The notes: generated by a model not told the origin, from the letters alone. A stretch of 64,000 nt of DNA from Roseiarcus sp963761435 (GCA_963761435.1 CAVXHJ010000017.1:1-64000), one strand, 5' to 3'; counted from the stretch's first letter, positions 26,864-36,673 are shown. Program-made: numbers and translations.

Positions 26864-27235
26864 GTGGCTAAAGCCGAACTCGGAACCAAGCGCCAGTGCC
26901 AGAATTGCGGCGCAAAATTCTTCGACCTCAGCAAAGACCCGATCATCTGCCCGAAATGCGGCACGATCTTCCAGGGTGTGGCGCGCGCGCGGCCGGCCGC
27001 CAAAGCCGAGGAAGAGGAGACCGAGCTTGCAACGCCCGCCGGGGTCGAGGTCGTGTCGCTCGACGAGGTCGAGGCGGGCGAGGAGAAGGCCGCCGAACCG
27101 GTGGTCGACGACATCGACGCCGAGGAGGGCGACGACGCCGCGCCGGACGATCCGTTCCTGGAAGAGGAAGAGGAAGACGACGACGACGTCTCGAACCTCA
27201 TCGACGGCGACATCGCGCCAGACGAGGAAACCTGA
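26864..27235 (+). CDS. TIGR02300 (FYDLN acid) family protein
   Basis: This is a 123-residue acidic protein of an alphaproteobacterial family of unknown function. The N-terminus (VAKAELGTKRQCQNCGAKFF) matches the family start, so GTG 26864 is chosen over the upstream TTG. Two CxxC pairs (CQNCG and CPKCG) make a zinc-ribbon. The family's FYDL is FFDL here. The C-terminal two thirds are almost entirely Glu/Asp (EEEEEDDDDV) and probably disordered. It is divergent from aroA and upstream of tRNA-Ala, a neighbourhood common in the order. Confidence 0.88.
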   Translation: MAKAELGTKRQCQNCGAKFFDLSKDPIICPKCGTIFQGVARARPAAKAEEEETELATPAGVEVVSLDEVEAGEEKAAEPVVDDIDAEEGDDAAPDDPFLEEEEEDDDDVSNLIDGDIAPDEET

Positions 27236-27270
27236 ACGGATTCGGGCCGGCGGGTTTTTTTGACGCGGCC

Positions 27271-27300
27271 CTTGTGGCCGGCGCAGATTTGCGGTTATAC
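27271..27300 (+). promoter_or_regulatory. Possible tRNA-Ala promoter
   Basis: CTTGTG (27271-27276) and TTATAC (27295-27300), separated by 18 bases, resemble a sigma-70 promoter about 70 bases before the tRNA. The -10 element is good and the -35 element is weak. Confidence 0.35.
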
Positions 27301-27367
27301 CCCCGCCCCTGACAAAGAAGGCGCGCCTCGCCCCAATCGAAGCCGCCCACGCTGTTTTTTGGAAAAC

Positions 27368-27443
<76 letters not shown>

Positions 27444-27475
27444 CCACCGCGTCACACTCATCCAAGGCGCCGGAG

Positions 27476-28215
27476 TTGAGCGCAAATTCGCCTCCCCGGC
27501 TCACCGACTTCGAAGCTCTGACCTTCGATTGCTACGGCACGCTCATCGACTGGGAATCGGGCATGGTCGAGGCTCTGAAGCCGCTGACCAGCCGAACCTC
27601 GCGGCCGCTGTCGCGCAATGAGATTCTCGAGGCGCATGCGCGGCATGAATCGTCGCAGCAGACCCAGACGCCGGCCAAGCCATACCGGGAGCTTTTGGCG
27701 ACCGTCTATCGACGGCTGGCGGAAGAATGGAGCGTGGCGACAAGCTGGAGCGACTGCGTCGCCTATGGCCGGTCGATCCGGAACTGGCCGCCGTTCCCGG
27801 ACACCGTCGCCGCCCTTCAGTATCTGAAGGGCCACTACAAGCTGGCGATCCTGTCGAATGTCGACAATGAGAGCTTCGCGGCGAGCAACGAGAAGCTCAA
27901 GGTCGCCTTCGATGCGGTCTACACGGCGGAGGACTGCGGCTCCTACAAGCCGCTGCCCGCAATTTCGACTACATGCTCGCCAAGCTCGAGACGCTCGGGA
28001 TCAAGAAGCGCAAGATCCTGCACACCGCCGAGAGCCTCTTCCATGATCACGCGCCGGCGAACGCCCATGGCCTCGCTTCGTGCTGGATCCACCGGCGCCG
28101 CGGCGAGGAAGGGTCCGGCGCGACGATGGCCGTCGCCCATCCGCCTCATTATGACTTTCGCTTCGACACCCTGGCGGAGATGGTCAAGGCGCATCGGGAA
28201 GCGGCCGCGGTCTGA
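27476..28215 (+). pseudogene. HAD-superfamily haloacid dehalogenase-like hydrolase, frameshifted as read
   Basis: This is a hydrolase of the type II haloacid dehalogenase group. The nucleophile motif is FDCYGTLIDWE, motif II lies in LAILSNVDNESF, the motif III Lys in CGSYKP, and the motif IV acidic region in ESLFHDHAPANA. The frame breaks at the CCC near 27956: one more C would read PRNFDYMLAKLE and carry on to the stop at 28215. It is probably intact in the organism. The start is uncertain, with TTG 27476 the first reasonable codon after the tRNA. The substrate is unknown. Confidence 0.8.
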
Positions 28216-28296
28216 GGCGGTCCTCCGCGCAACTCTTTCGCCGTTCAGCCGCCAATGCGATCCATTCGGCGTGGCTTGAGTCACTGAGGGGGGACA

Positions 28297-28635
28297 ATGG
28301 AAAAGCCGCCGATCGTCTATGACGACTTCGCAAAAGTCGACATCCGGATCGGCCGTGTTGTCGCTGTCCGGCCATTCGAGCGGGCGCGAAACCCCTCCTA
28401 CAAGGTTGAGGTCGATTTCGGCGAGCTCGGCAGGAAGTGGTCGAGCGCGCAGATCACCAGCTATTCCGAGGCCGAACTCGTCGGCCGGCTGGTGGCCTGC
28501 GTCGTCAACATGCCGCCGCGCAACATTGCGGGCTTTCAATCCGAGATCCTGATTCTCGGGGCCAGGAACGCGCGCGGCGATGTTATCCTGTTGTCGCCGC
28601 TGGCCGACATTGCGCTTGGGGAACCGGTTTTCTGA
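28297..28635 (+). CDS. csaA: tRNA-binding domain protein, CsaA family
   Basis: This is a 112-residue protein made of a single tRNA-binding OB-fold (EMAP/MetRS C-terminal type). It starts FAKVDIRIGRVVAVRPFE and includes KWSSAQITSYSEAELVGR, CVVNMPPRNIAGFQSEILILGA and LSPLADIALGEPVF. CsaA proteins are described as chaperones or export-related factors that bind tRNA and peptides. The 110-residue size is normal for the family. It stands alone between the HAD gene and a small exported protein. Confidence 0.92.
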   Translation: MEKPPIVYDDFAKVDIRIGRVVAVRPFERARNPSYKVEVDFGELGRKWSSAQITSYSEAELVGRLVACVVNMPPRNIAGFQSEILILGARNARGDVILLSPLADIALGEPVF

Positions 28636-28707
28636 TACAAGTTGACGCGATGGCGTTTCGACCTCGGCGAGCGAGCCGTTGGACGCCGCCACGGGGGGCT
28701 GGACAAG

Positions 28708-28971
28708 ATGAACCGCTTCGCAACTCTCCTCGCAGCCTTTGCTTTGACGGCGTGCTTCGCCCCGTGGTCGCCAGCGGCCGCAGAGACAGCGCCGCGCACG
28801 CCCGTCAAGCCAAAAAGCGCGCACGGTCATAAAGTCCCGATGCGACATGACCAGCTGACGATGTATCCGCACGGCAAGCCCCACCGCCGCCAACCGGCCT
28901 ACAGCTACACGCCCCACCGGTTTAATCAGCCGAGCCCGATCCACGGGACTTTCATGGCGCCGCGGTACTAA
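28708..28971 (+). CDS. Small exported protein, possible lipoprotein
   Basis: This is an 87-residue protein I do not recognise. The N-terminus (MNRFATLLAAFALTACFAPW) is a signal peptide with a lipobox-like LTAC, so it may be lipidated at that Cys. Cleavage after SPAAA by signal peptidase I is also possible. The mature part is basic and rich in His, Pro and Tyr (HGHKVPMRHDQLTMYPHGKPHRR), with no known motif. ATG 28708 is chosen because it opens the signal peptide. It is convergent with ppk2. Confidence 0.55.
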   Translation: MNRFATLLAAFALTACFAPWSPAAAETAPRTPVKPKSAHGHKVPMRHDQLTMYPHGKPHRRQPAYSYTPHRFNQPSPIHGTFMAPRY

Positions 28972-29043
28972 GACCGGCGAGCCGCCTCCCTCAACGCGCC
29001 GTCGCTCGCAATGGCGAGAGCCGGTCGAAGCGCGCCGCCTTCC

Positions 29044-29886
29044 TCACCAGTCCAGCTCCGGCACGAACTTGCGGGGATAGTCGGGCTCGACATAGCCATG
29101 AGCTTTCTGCCTCTTCGGCAATGTCGGCTTGTCGCGCGGCAATTCCTTGGAGGGAATTTGCGACAGGAGATGCGAGATGACATTGAGCCGCGCGCGTCGC
29201 TTGTCGTCGGAGCGGACGACATGCCACGGCGCCCAGGGCGTATCGGTGGCTTTGAACATGTCGTCGCGCGCTCGCGAATAATCGTGCCAGCGGCTGTACG
29301 ACTTCAAATCCATCGGCGACAGTTTCCAGATCTTGCGCGGATCGTCGATCCTCGCCTCGAGCCGGCAAGTCTGCTCCTCCGGGCTCACCTCGAGCCAGTA
29401 CTTGAGAAGAATGATCCCGGACTCGATGATGGCCTTCTCGACCCCCGGCGTCAGCTCGAGAAAGCGCTTGACCGCGTCCATCGAGCAGAACTCCATCACC
29501 CGCTCGACGCCGGCGCGGTTATACCAGCTCCGATCGAAGATCACGATTTCGCCCGCGGCGGGCAGATGCCGCATGTAGCGTTGAATATACATCTGCGATT
29601 TCTCGCGCTCGGTCGGCGCGGGCAGCGCGACCACCCGATAGACGCGCGGACTGACCCGCTCGGTGATCGCCTTGATGACCCCGCCCTTGCCGGCGCCGTC
29701 CCGGCCCTCGAACACGATCACGACTTTCAGCCCCTTCGCCACGACCCAAAGCTGCAGCTTGACCAGTTCGGCATGCAACTTGGCGAGCTCGCGCTCGTAG
29801 TCCTTGCCGCCGAGCTTCGTCTGCCCTTCCGGGCCTTTCTGCTTTTCGGCCTTATTGCGCTTGCTCAGACTTGCTCTCGCCGGCAT
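29044..29886 (-). CDS. ppk2: Polyphosphate kinase 2
   Basis: This 280-residue PPK2 family enzyme transfers phosphate between polyphosphate and nucleotides. The Walker A loop is FEGRDGAGKGG (residues 59-69) and the Walker B-like lid motif is IVIFDRSWYNRAGVERVM. The C-terminal part has KIWKLSPMDLKSYSRWHDYSRA. One-domain enzymes of this length are usually class I, working mainly toward NTP or NDP synthesis from polyP. The substrate preference cannot be read directly. The N-terminal 25 residues are basic and probably disordered. Confidence 0.93.
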   Translation of the reverse strand: MPARASLSKRNKAEKQKGPEGQTKLGGKDYERELAKLHAELVKLQLWVVAKGLKVVIVFEGRDGAGKGGVIKAITERVSPRVYRVVALPAPTEREKSQMYIQRYMRHLPAAGEIVIFDRSWYNRAGVERVMEFCSMDAVKRFLELTPGVEKAIIESGIILLKYWLEVSPEEQTCRLEARIDDPRKIWKLSPMDLKSYSRWHDYSRARDDMFKATDTPWAPWHVVRSDDKRRARLNVISHLLSQIPSKELPRDKPTLPKRQKAHGYVEPDYPRKFVPELDW

Positions 29887-30025
29887 GCCGACCTCCCGGT
29901 TCGTTCTTTACATCATGGGCGCACTTGCCTAGTAACGCGCCCGAGGGCTTGGACCAAGAGCGGCCGCTTGAAAGCGGCCCGGGCGGCGGGAAGCCAGGCG
30001 AGTTGTTACGCGCGGGAGACCCACG

Positions 30026-31198
30026 ATGACTTTCCGTTGGCGCGTTGCGAAATCCGCCTTGCTCCTGGGCGTCGGGGTCTGCGCGCTCTCCGTCTGCGGA
30101 GAGCCAGGGGGAGCCGTTTCGCTGGTCCCCTCCGCGCACGCCCAGGGCATGATCCGGAACCTCATCGCGCGCCTCCGCGGCCAGACGCTGCCCGACGGCA
30201 TCGTCAAGTCGAATGGCCGGATCGAGGCGACCCAGGTCGACGTGTCTTCGAAATATGCCGGCCGCCTCGCAGAGGTGAACGTCGAGGAAGGTTCGAGCGT
30301 CACCCAGGGACAGGTCATCGCCAAGCTCACCTCGCCGGAATACGAAGCCCAGTTGCGCTCCGCCAAGGCCAACGTGCAGAAGGCGAACGACGCGCTCGCG
30401 GCGGCTGAAGCGGAAATAACTTCACGGGAGAGCGCGCTCGAGTTCGCCAAATCCGACTTTCAGCGTGGCCAGGAGCTGATGAAGACCGGCTTCATCACCA
30501 AGCAGGTTTTCGAACAGCGCAAGCGCAACTTCGATTCCGCGGTGGCGGCGGTGCAAAACTTCACCTCTCAGCGCGATCAGGCCCTCTCCCAGATCGCGAA
30601 CTCGGAGGCGGAGGTCGATCGCGTTCAGTCGATCATCGACGATCTGACCCTCGTGTCGCCCCGGTTGGGGCGGGTTCAGTACCAGCTTGCGCGGGCCGGC
30701 GAAGTGGTCGCGGCTGGAGCGCCGATCGTGACCATTCTCGACCTCACCGACGTCTATATGACGGTCTTCCTGCCCGCAGCCGACGCCGGCCGCCTGGCGG
30801 TCGGCGACGAGGCTCGAATCATCCTCGATCCGGTCCCCGACTATGTCGTCCCGGCGACCGTCAGCTTCGTCGCCGCCGACGCGCAGTTCACGCCGAAGAC
30901 TGTGGAGACCACGGACGAGCGCGCCAAGCTCATGTTCCGCGTCAAGCTCAAGATCGACGCGCAGGTTCTTCAGCAGTTCTACACCCGCGTGAAAACCGGC
31001 GTGAGGGGCCTCGGCTTCGTGCGCACGAAGGCCGACCTCGAATGGCCAGCCGATCTTCAGGTCAAGCTCCCCAAGCCTCCGGAAACGAAGCCTCCCGAGG
31101 CCAAGACGCAGGGCGATGCGGCGCCTCAGGGCGCAGCTCCGGCGGCGGCGCAACCTGACGCGAAGGCGGCGGACCCGAAGACTCCCGACGCCAAATGA
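30026..31198 (+). CDS. HlyD-family periplasmic adaptor of an ABC-2 exporter (YhiI-like)
   Basis: This is a 390-residue membrane fusion protein. A hydrophobic signal or anchor (ALLLGVGVCALSVC) is followed by a lipoyl-like half (SKYAGRLAEVNVEEGSSVTQGQVIAKL), then a long coiled coil (about residues 110-215). The second lipoyl half (VAAGAPIVTILDL) and a beta-barrel domain come next. The tail is Pro/Ala/Lys rich. It links the inner-membrane ABC components to the periplasm or outer membrane. Its stop overlaps the start of the ABC gene (31195-31198). The E. coli counterpart order is yhiI-rbbA-yhhJ. Confidence 0.9.
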   Translation: MTFRWRVAKSALLLGVGVCALSVCGEPGGAVSLVPSAHAQGMIRNLIARLRGQTLPDGIVKSNGRIEATQVDVSSKYAGRLAEVNVEEGSSVTQGQVIAKLTSPEYEAQLRSAKANVQKANDALAAAEAEITSRESALEFAKSDFQRGQELMKTGFITKQVFEQRKRNFDSAVAAVQNFTSQRDQALSQIANSEAEVDRVQSIIDDLTLVSPRLGRVQYQLARAGEVVAAGAPIVTILDLTDVYMTVFLPAADAGRLAVGDEARIILDPVPDYVVPATVSFVAADAQFTPKTVETTDERAKLMFRVKLKIDAQVLQQFYTRVKTGVRGLGFVRTKADLEWPADLQVKLPKPPETKPPEAKTQGDAAPQGAAPAAAQPDAKAADPKTPDAK

Positions 31199-33933
31199 CC
31201 GGCGAGCCGATCGCGCGGGTCAAGGCCGTCTCGCACCGGTATGGCGCGACGGTGTCGCTGGCCGACGTCAGCATCGACATTCCCTCGCGCATCATGGTCG
31301 GCGTGATCGGGCCGGACGGCGTTGGCAAGTCCACCTTGCTCGGGCTCATTGCGGGGGTGAGGAAAATTCAGCAAGGCGAGGTTGTCGTCTTCGACAAGAA
31401 CATCGCCAACCAGGAAACCTTGCGCGAGATCCGCGGCCGCATCGCCTACATGCCGCAGGGTCTCGGCCGCAATCTCTATCCGACGCTCTCCGTGTTCGAG
31501 AACATCGACTTTTTTGGCCGGTTGTTCGGGCTGTCGGCGACGGAGCGACGCGCCAAGATCACCGAGCTTCTCACCGCGACGAGCATGGAGAAGTTCGAAG
31601 CGCGCCCCGCAGGCAAGCTTTCCGGCGGAATGAAGCAGAAGCTCAGCCTCTGCTGCGCGCTCATCAACGACCCCGACCTGCTCATCCTCGATGAGCCGAC
31701 GACCGGCGTCGATCCGCTCTCGCGCGGCCAGTTCTGGGATCTCATCAACTCGATTCGCGCCCGCCGGCCGCAGATGAGCGTGATCGTCGCCACCGCCTAT
31801 ATGGACGAGGCGGAGCGCTTCGACTGGCTGATGGCGATGGACGATGGCAAGATCATCGCCACCGGGACGCTCAAGGAGTTGTTGGCCAAGACGGGCGAAC
31901 CCAATCTCGACGAGGCCTTCATCGCGATGATGCCCGAGGCCAAGCGGGCCCTGCACAAGAAGGTCGTCGTGCGCCCGCGGGTGGCGTCACCGGACGAGAC
32001 GCCGGCGATCGAGGCGGAAGGGCTCACGCGCCAGTTCGGCGACTTCGTCGCCGTCGACCATGTCAGCTTCAAGATTGCGCGCGGCGAAATCTTCGGCTTC
32101 CTCGGCTCCAACGGCTGCGGCAAGTCAACCACGATGAAGATGCTGGTCGGCTTCCTGCCGGCGAGCAGCGGCACATGCAAGCTGTTCGGCGAGTCGATGG
32201 GCTCGAACGACATGCAGGCCCGGCGCAATGTCGGATACATGACGCAGGCCTTCTCGCTCTACGGCGAATTGTCGGTCGCGCAGAACCTCGAACTTCATGC
32301 TCAGCTCTATCACCTGCCGCCCGAGAAGGTCGCGCCGCGCATCGAAGAGCTGCTCGAGCGCTACGATCTCAAGTCGGTCGTCAACGCCCGGCCGGACAGC
32401 CTGCCGCTCGGCATGAAGCAACGCCTCCAGCTCGCGGTCGCCGTGCTGCATGAGCCGTCCATTCTGATCCTCGATGAGCCGACGTCGGGCGTCGACCCGA
32501 TTGCGCGCGACGCCTTCTGGCACACGCTGATCGACCTCTCGCGCGACGACGGGGTGACGATCTTCGTCACCACCCATTTCATGAACGAGGCCGACCGCTG
32601 CGACCGCATCTCGCTCATGCACGCCGGCAAGGTGCTCGCCGTCGGCGCGCCGCAGGAACTGGTCAAGGAGCGCGGCAGCGCCTCGCTCGAGGACTGCTTC
32701 GTCGGCTATCTCGCGGAAGCGGCGGGCATCGACATGTCGAAAAAGGCCGAGGCGCCGGCGCCGGCCGCAGCCGCAGCCGAGGCGAGCGAACGGCCGAAGC
32801 GCTTCAAAATCGGCCGGCTATGGGCTTACGCGCGGCGCGAGAGCGTCGAACTGCTGCGCGATCCGATCCGGCTGGCTTTTGCGCTGGTTGGCCCCATCAT
32901 CCTCATGTTCGCCTTCGGCTATGGAATCTCGTTCGACATCGAGAACCTGGAGACGGCGTCCTTCGACCAGGACGACACGCCGCAAAGCCGCGACCTGCTT
33001 CAGGGTTTCGACGGCTCACGCTATTTCTCGGTCCAGCCGCCGATCACGTCTGCGGGCGAGGCGGAGAGACGGCTCAGAAGCGGGAACACCCAGATCGTCG
33101 TCGAAGTGCCGCCCGGATTCGGCCGCGACCTTCTCAACGACCGCACGCCGGAAGTCGATGCGACGGTTGACGGCGCGATGACGTTCCGCGGCGAGACGGC
33201 GAAGAATTACGTGACCCGTGTAATCCGGAAGCAAGGCGAAGAGTTGCAGCGGAGCTTGCGTCGTGCCGGCAGCGCCAATGCCTGGAGCTCCGACGATATT
33301 CAGACCCGCTTCCGCTACAACCAGGCCTTTCTCAGCGTCAACGCGATGGTGCCGAGCATTTTCATGCTGCTCTTGTGCCTGATCCCCGCGATCATGTCGG
33401 CGATCGCGGTCGTGCGCGAGAAGGAGACCGGCTCCATCGCCAACTTCCGCTCGACGCCGATTACCCGATTCGAGTACCTGGTCGGCAAGCAACTTCCCTA
33501 TATCGCGGTCGCGATGATCGCCTTCTTCGCCCTGCTCATGATCGCGATTTTCATATTCCGCGTGCCGCCGAAGGGGCCGATCCTCGTCCTTCTCCTGGGG
33601 ACGATCGTCTATGTTGTCGCCACCGTGGGGTTCGGCGTTCTGATATCCTCCTTCACCCGAACGCAGGTCGCAGCCGTCTTCGCGACCGCGATCCTCTCGA
33701 TCGTGCCGGCGGTCAATTTCTCCGGAATGCTCGCGCCGGTCTCTTCGCTCTCCGGCGGGGCGAAGGTGATCGGCCTGTCGTTCCCCTCGTCCTGGTACCA
33801 GCAGATTTCGGTCGGCGTGTTCGCCAAGGCGCTCGGCATCGTCGATCTTTGGAAGGACATCGCGGCGATCGCGTTCATCGCGCTCGTCTTCCTGGCCATT
33901 TCGCTGCTGCTGCTTCGCAAGCAGGAGGCCTGA
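31195..33933 (+). CDS. rbbA: ABC-2 exporter: two ATPase domains fused to a permease (RbbA-like)
   Basis: This is a 912-residue fusion. The first ATPase (about 1-235) has GPDGVGKST, LSGGMKQK and LLILDEPTTGVDP. The second (about 275-505) has GSNGCGKST and ILILDEPTSGVDP, but its signature reads LPLGMKQR instead of LSGGQ. The C-terminal 370 residues form an ABC-2 permease with one helix, a long periplasmic domain, and five more helices. Architecture and degenerate second signature match E. coli RbbA, whose purified protein was reported to associate with ribosomes. Export of an unknown molecule with the HlyD and YhhJ-like partners is the more likely role. Confidence 0.9.
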   Translation: MTGEPIARVKAVSHRYGATVSLADVSIDIPSRIMVGVIGPDGVGKSTLLGLIAGVRKIQQGEVVVFDKNIANQETLREIRGRIAYMPQGLGRNLYPTLSVFENIDFFGRLFGLSATERRAKITELLTATSMEKFEARPAGKLSGGMKQKLSLCCALINDPDLLILDEPTTGVDPLSRGQFWDLINSIRARRPQMSVIVATAYMDEAERFDWLMAMDDGKIIATGTLKELLAKTGEPNLDEAFIAMMPEAKRALHKKVVVRPRVASPDETPAIEAEGLTRQFGDFVAVDHVSFKIARGEIFGFLGSNGCGKSTTMKMLVGFLPASSGTCKLFGESMGSNDMQARRNVGYMTQAFSLYGELSVAQNLELHAQLYHLPPEKVAPRIEELLERYDLKSVVNARPDSLPLGMKQRLQLAVAVLHEPSILILDEPTSGVDPIARDAFWHTLIDLSRDDGVTIFVTTHFMNEADRCDRISLMHAGKVLAVGAPQELVKERGSASLEDCFVGYLAEAAGIDMSKKAEAPAPAAAAAEASERPKRFKIGRLWAYARRESVELLRDPIRLAFALVGPIILMFAFGYGISFDIENLETASFDQDDTPQSRDLLQGFDGSRYFSVQPPITSAGEAERRLRSGNTQIVVEVPPGFGRDLLNDRTPEVDATVDGAMTFRGETAKNYVTRVIRKQGEELQRSLRRAGSANAWSSDDIQTRFRYNQAFLSVNAMVPSIFMLLLCLIPAIMSAIAVVREKETGSIANFRSTPITRFEYLVGKQLPYIAVAMIAFFALLMIAIFIFRVPPKGPILVLLLGTIVYVVATVGFGVLISSFTRTQVAAVFATAILSIVPAVNFSGMLAPVSSLSGGAKVIGLSFPSSWYQQISVGVFAKALGIVDLWKDIAAIAFIALVFLAISLLLLRKQEA

Positions 33934-33934
33934 G

Positions 33935-35119
33935 ATGTCGCAGGCTCCCTCATCCAAAGCCGTGCATCTCGTCGAAGCCAAGCCGCTGACGTTCGTCGAC
34001 CATGTGGTCAACATCTTCCATCTGGTCATCAAGGAGCTGAGAAGCATCCGCGCGGACCCGGTGATGCTGATTCTGGTGGTCTATTCGTTCAGCATTTCGG
34101 TCAACACCGTCGCCACCGGCGCGGTGACGGAAGCGACCAACCTCTCGGTCGGCATCGTCGATGAGGACGGGTCGGATCTGTCGCGCCAGATCGCGGAGGC
34201 GCTGACGCGGCCGACCTTCCAGCCGCCGGTGCAGATCACCGCTTCCGACATCGACCCGATGATGGACCAGGGCAAGCTCTTGTTCGTCGTCGAAATCCCG
34301 CCGAATTTCGAGGCCGACGTTCGCGCCCAGCGCAAGACCGGGCTCCAGATCAATGTCGACGCGACGGCGGTGGCGCAGGCCGGCAATGGCGCAGGTTATC
34401 TCAACTCGGCGATCGCGACGGAGATCCAGCGGTTCATCGGTGGTCGCGAAGGCTCGACCGGCGTCCCGATCAATCTCGTCCTGCGCGCCGCCTTCAACCC
34501 GAATCTCAAGACGGCGTGGTTCTCGGCGATGACCCAGGTCATCAACCAGATCACGCTCTTGACGGTCATCCTCACCGGCGCGGCGCTGATCCGCGAGCGC
34601 GAGCAGGGCACCGTCGAGCACCTCTTGGTCATGCCGGTCGTGCCCTCCGAGATCATGCTCGCGAAGATGATCGCCAACGGCCTCGTAATTCTCGTCGCGG
34701 CGATGCTTTCGATCCAGTTCGTCGTCCATTTCTGGATCGGCTCGCCGATCAACGGCTCGCTGCTGCTATTCCTTTTCGGGGCGGCGATCTACGCGCTCGT
34801 CGTTGCGGCGCTCGGAATCCTCCTTGGCACTCTCGCGACGACCATGGGCCAGTTCGGCCTGCTCGCCATGCCGGTGCTGATGGTCACGCAACTGCTCTCC
34901 GGCAGCAGCACGCCGATGGAGAGCATGCCGGTCTGGCTGCAATATTTCATTCAAACGATCAGCCCGACGCCGCATTTCGTGCAATTCGCGCAGGCCGTGC
35001 TGTTCCGCGGCGCCGACCTCACGCTCGTCTGGCGTCCGCTGGTCGCGATGCTCGCCATCGGCGTCGTTTATTTCACTGTCGCCAGCATCCGCTTCCGCAA
35101 AGTGATCTTCGGCGGCTGA
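33935..35119 (+). CDS. ABC-2 permease subunit (YhhJ-like)
   Basis: This 394-residue inner-membrane protein is the second permease of the exporter. An N-terminal cytoplasmic segment of about 35 residues leads into helix 1 (VMLILVVYSFSISV), a large periplasmic domain (about 60-190) and five C-terminal helices with the family segment RIREREQGTVEHLLVMPV. It starts two bases after the RbbA-like stop, so translation is probably coupled. The three genes together form a complete tripartite-type inner-membrane export unit; no outer-membrane factor is encoded nearby. Confidence 0.9.
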   Translation: MSQAPSSKAVHLVEAKPLTFVDHVVNIFHLVIKELRSIRADPVMLILVVYSFSISVNTVATGAVTEATNLSVGIVDEDGSDLSRQIAEALTRPTFQPPVQITASDIDPMMDQGKLLFVVEIPPNFEADVRAQRKTGLQINVDATAVAQAGNGAGYLNSAIATEIQRFIGGREGSTGVPINLVLRAAFNPNLKTAWFSAMTQVINQITLLTVILTGAALIREREQGTVEHLLVMPVVPSEIMLAKMIANGLVILVAAMLSIQFVVHFWIGSPINGSLLLFLFGAAIYALVVAALGILLGTLATTMGQFGLLAMPVLMVTQLLSGSSTPMESMPVWLQYFIQTISPTPHFVQFAQAVLFRGADLTLVWRPLVAMLAIGVVYFTVASIRFRKVIFGG

Positions 35120-35286
35120 GGCGAGGCTGCCGCCCGCCGGGAGTCGCTTGACTACCCGAGCCGTCGCGGACAAAACTGCCGCTCGATCAACGACCCGCGG
35201 GATCGTTGGACTTGTCGCGCTTGCGCCGCGTCCGAGCGAAATCGCCTAAAAACCAGTTCATCCGAACAAGGGAGCGAATCTTGTCC

Positions 35287-36541
35287 ATGTCCCACTGGCG
35301 CGCCGGCGTCGACCGCCGAAGACTTCGTGAAAACCGGCGCGGCGCTTGCCGTCGCCCAAGTGGCCAGTCCGTTCGTCATTCGCGCGCGCGCCGCCGACCC
35401 GGTCCGCATCGGTCTCGACAATCCGCTGACCGGCACCTACGCCGCGCCCGGCAAGAACGAGCTGATAGGCTGCCAGATGGCTCTCGACGAGATCAACGCC
35501 AAGGGCGGAATTCTCGGCCGTCCGGTCGAGCTTGTGGTCGAGGACTCGACCAGCGGCGACGCCGGCGCGGCGGTGCAGAAGGCGCGCAAGCTGATCGAGG
35601 GCGACAAGGTCGACTTTCTGCTCGGCAACGTGAATTCGGCGCTGTCGCTCGCAATGGCGCAGGTTTCGAGCGAAAAGGGCATCCTCCATATCGTGCCCGG
35701 CGGCCACACCGACGCCGTCACCGGCGCGAGCTGCCACTGGAACGTCTTCCGCGTCTGCAACACGACGCAAATGGAGGCGAACGCCGTCGCGAGCGCATTG
35801 GTGAAGGAATTCGGCAAGAAGTTTTATTACATCACGCCAGACTACGCCTTCGGCCACACGCTCGAGGCGGCGATGACCAAGGCGATTGCCGGCCTCGGCG
35901 GCGAGAGAGTGGGCGGCGACCTGACGCCGCTCGGGACGGTCGATTTTTCCTCCTATCTCATCAAGGCGCAGGCGACGAACCCAGACGTCATCGTCTTCCT
36001 TGTCCAGGGCGACGACATGCTCAACGCCATGAAGCAGGCGGTTCAGTTCGGGCTGCAGAACAAGGTGCACCTCGCGGGCGCGCAGCAGGAGATGGAGCCG
36101 CTCGAAGGCCTGCCGCCGGAGGCCCGGATCGGCGTCTGGGTCATGGAATGGTACTGGAACCAGCCCGGCGTGCCGCACGTCGCCGAATTCGTCGAGGCGG
36201 CCAAGAAGCGCACCGGCCGCGTGCCGACCGCGCGCACCTGGTTCGGCTACGTCTCGGGCTGGACCTGCGCGCTCGCCGCCGCCAAGGCGAATTCGCTCAA
36301 GGCCGTCGAGATGGCCAAGGCCTTGCAGGACTTTCATCTGCCCCCGGAAGTCGCGCTCGGGCCCAACCCGGCGTTCTACCGCGCCGGCCAGAATCAGCTC
36401 CTCGCGTCGCTCTTCGTCGGCGAGGCGCAGGCCGGCGGTTCAGCGCCCGACGACTTGTTCAAGGTCACCCAGGTGGTCAGCGGCGTGGAGGCCGCGGGTT
36501 CGCTCGAGGACAGCGGCTGCAAGTTGACCTGGCCGGCCTGA
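35287..36541 (+). CDS. livK: Branched-chain amino acid-type ABC substrate-binding protein, Tat signal broken by one base
   Basis: This is a periplasmic binding protein of the Leu/Ile/Val type (PBP 6 family). The mature part begins ADPVRIGLDNPLTGTYAAPGKNE and runs about 380 residues (GGILGRPVELVVEDS, VDFLLGNVNSALSLA, ITPDYAFGHT). As read, only a GTG at 35327 opens this frame. The ATG at 35287 in another frame encodes MSHWRAGVDRRR. Removing one A of the pair at 35319-35320 joins them as DRRDFVKTGAALAV, a textbook twin-arginine signal. I therefore place the start at 35287. It heads the liv operon. The ligand is unknown. Confidence 0.85.
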
Positions 36542-36673
36542 GCCAAGCGCTGCGCGTTCGATCCCGGCCTTTGGCCCGACGAGACTGGTATTTCTACCTA
36601 TGTGTGGCGAGCCGCTTTGGACATATGACGACGAGGCATTCGCCGTTTTGTCCGGGCGAGCGGCGACGATTGC

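Noticed and set aside
27243..27262. T-rich run after the TIGR02300 gene as a terminator
   Set aside because: A seven-T tract is present, but I see no convincing stem directly before it.
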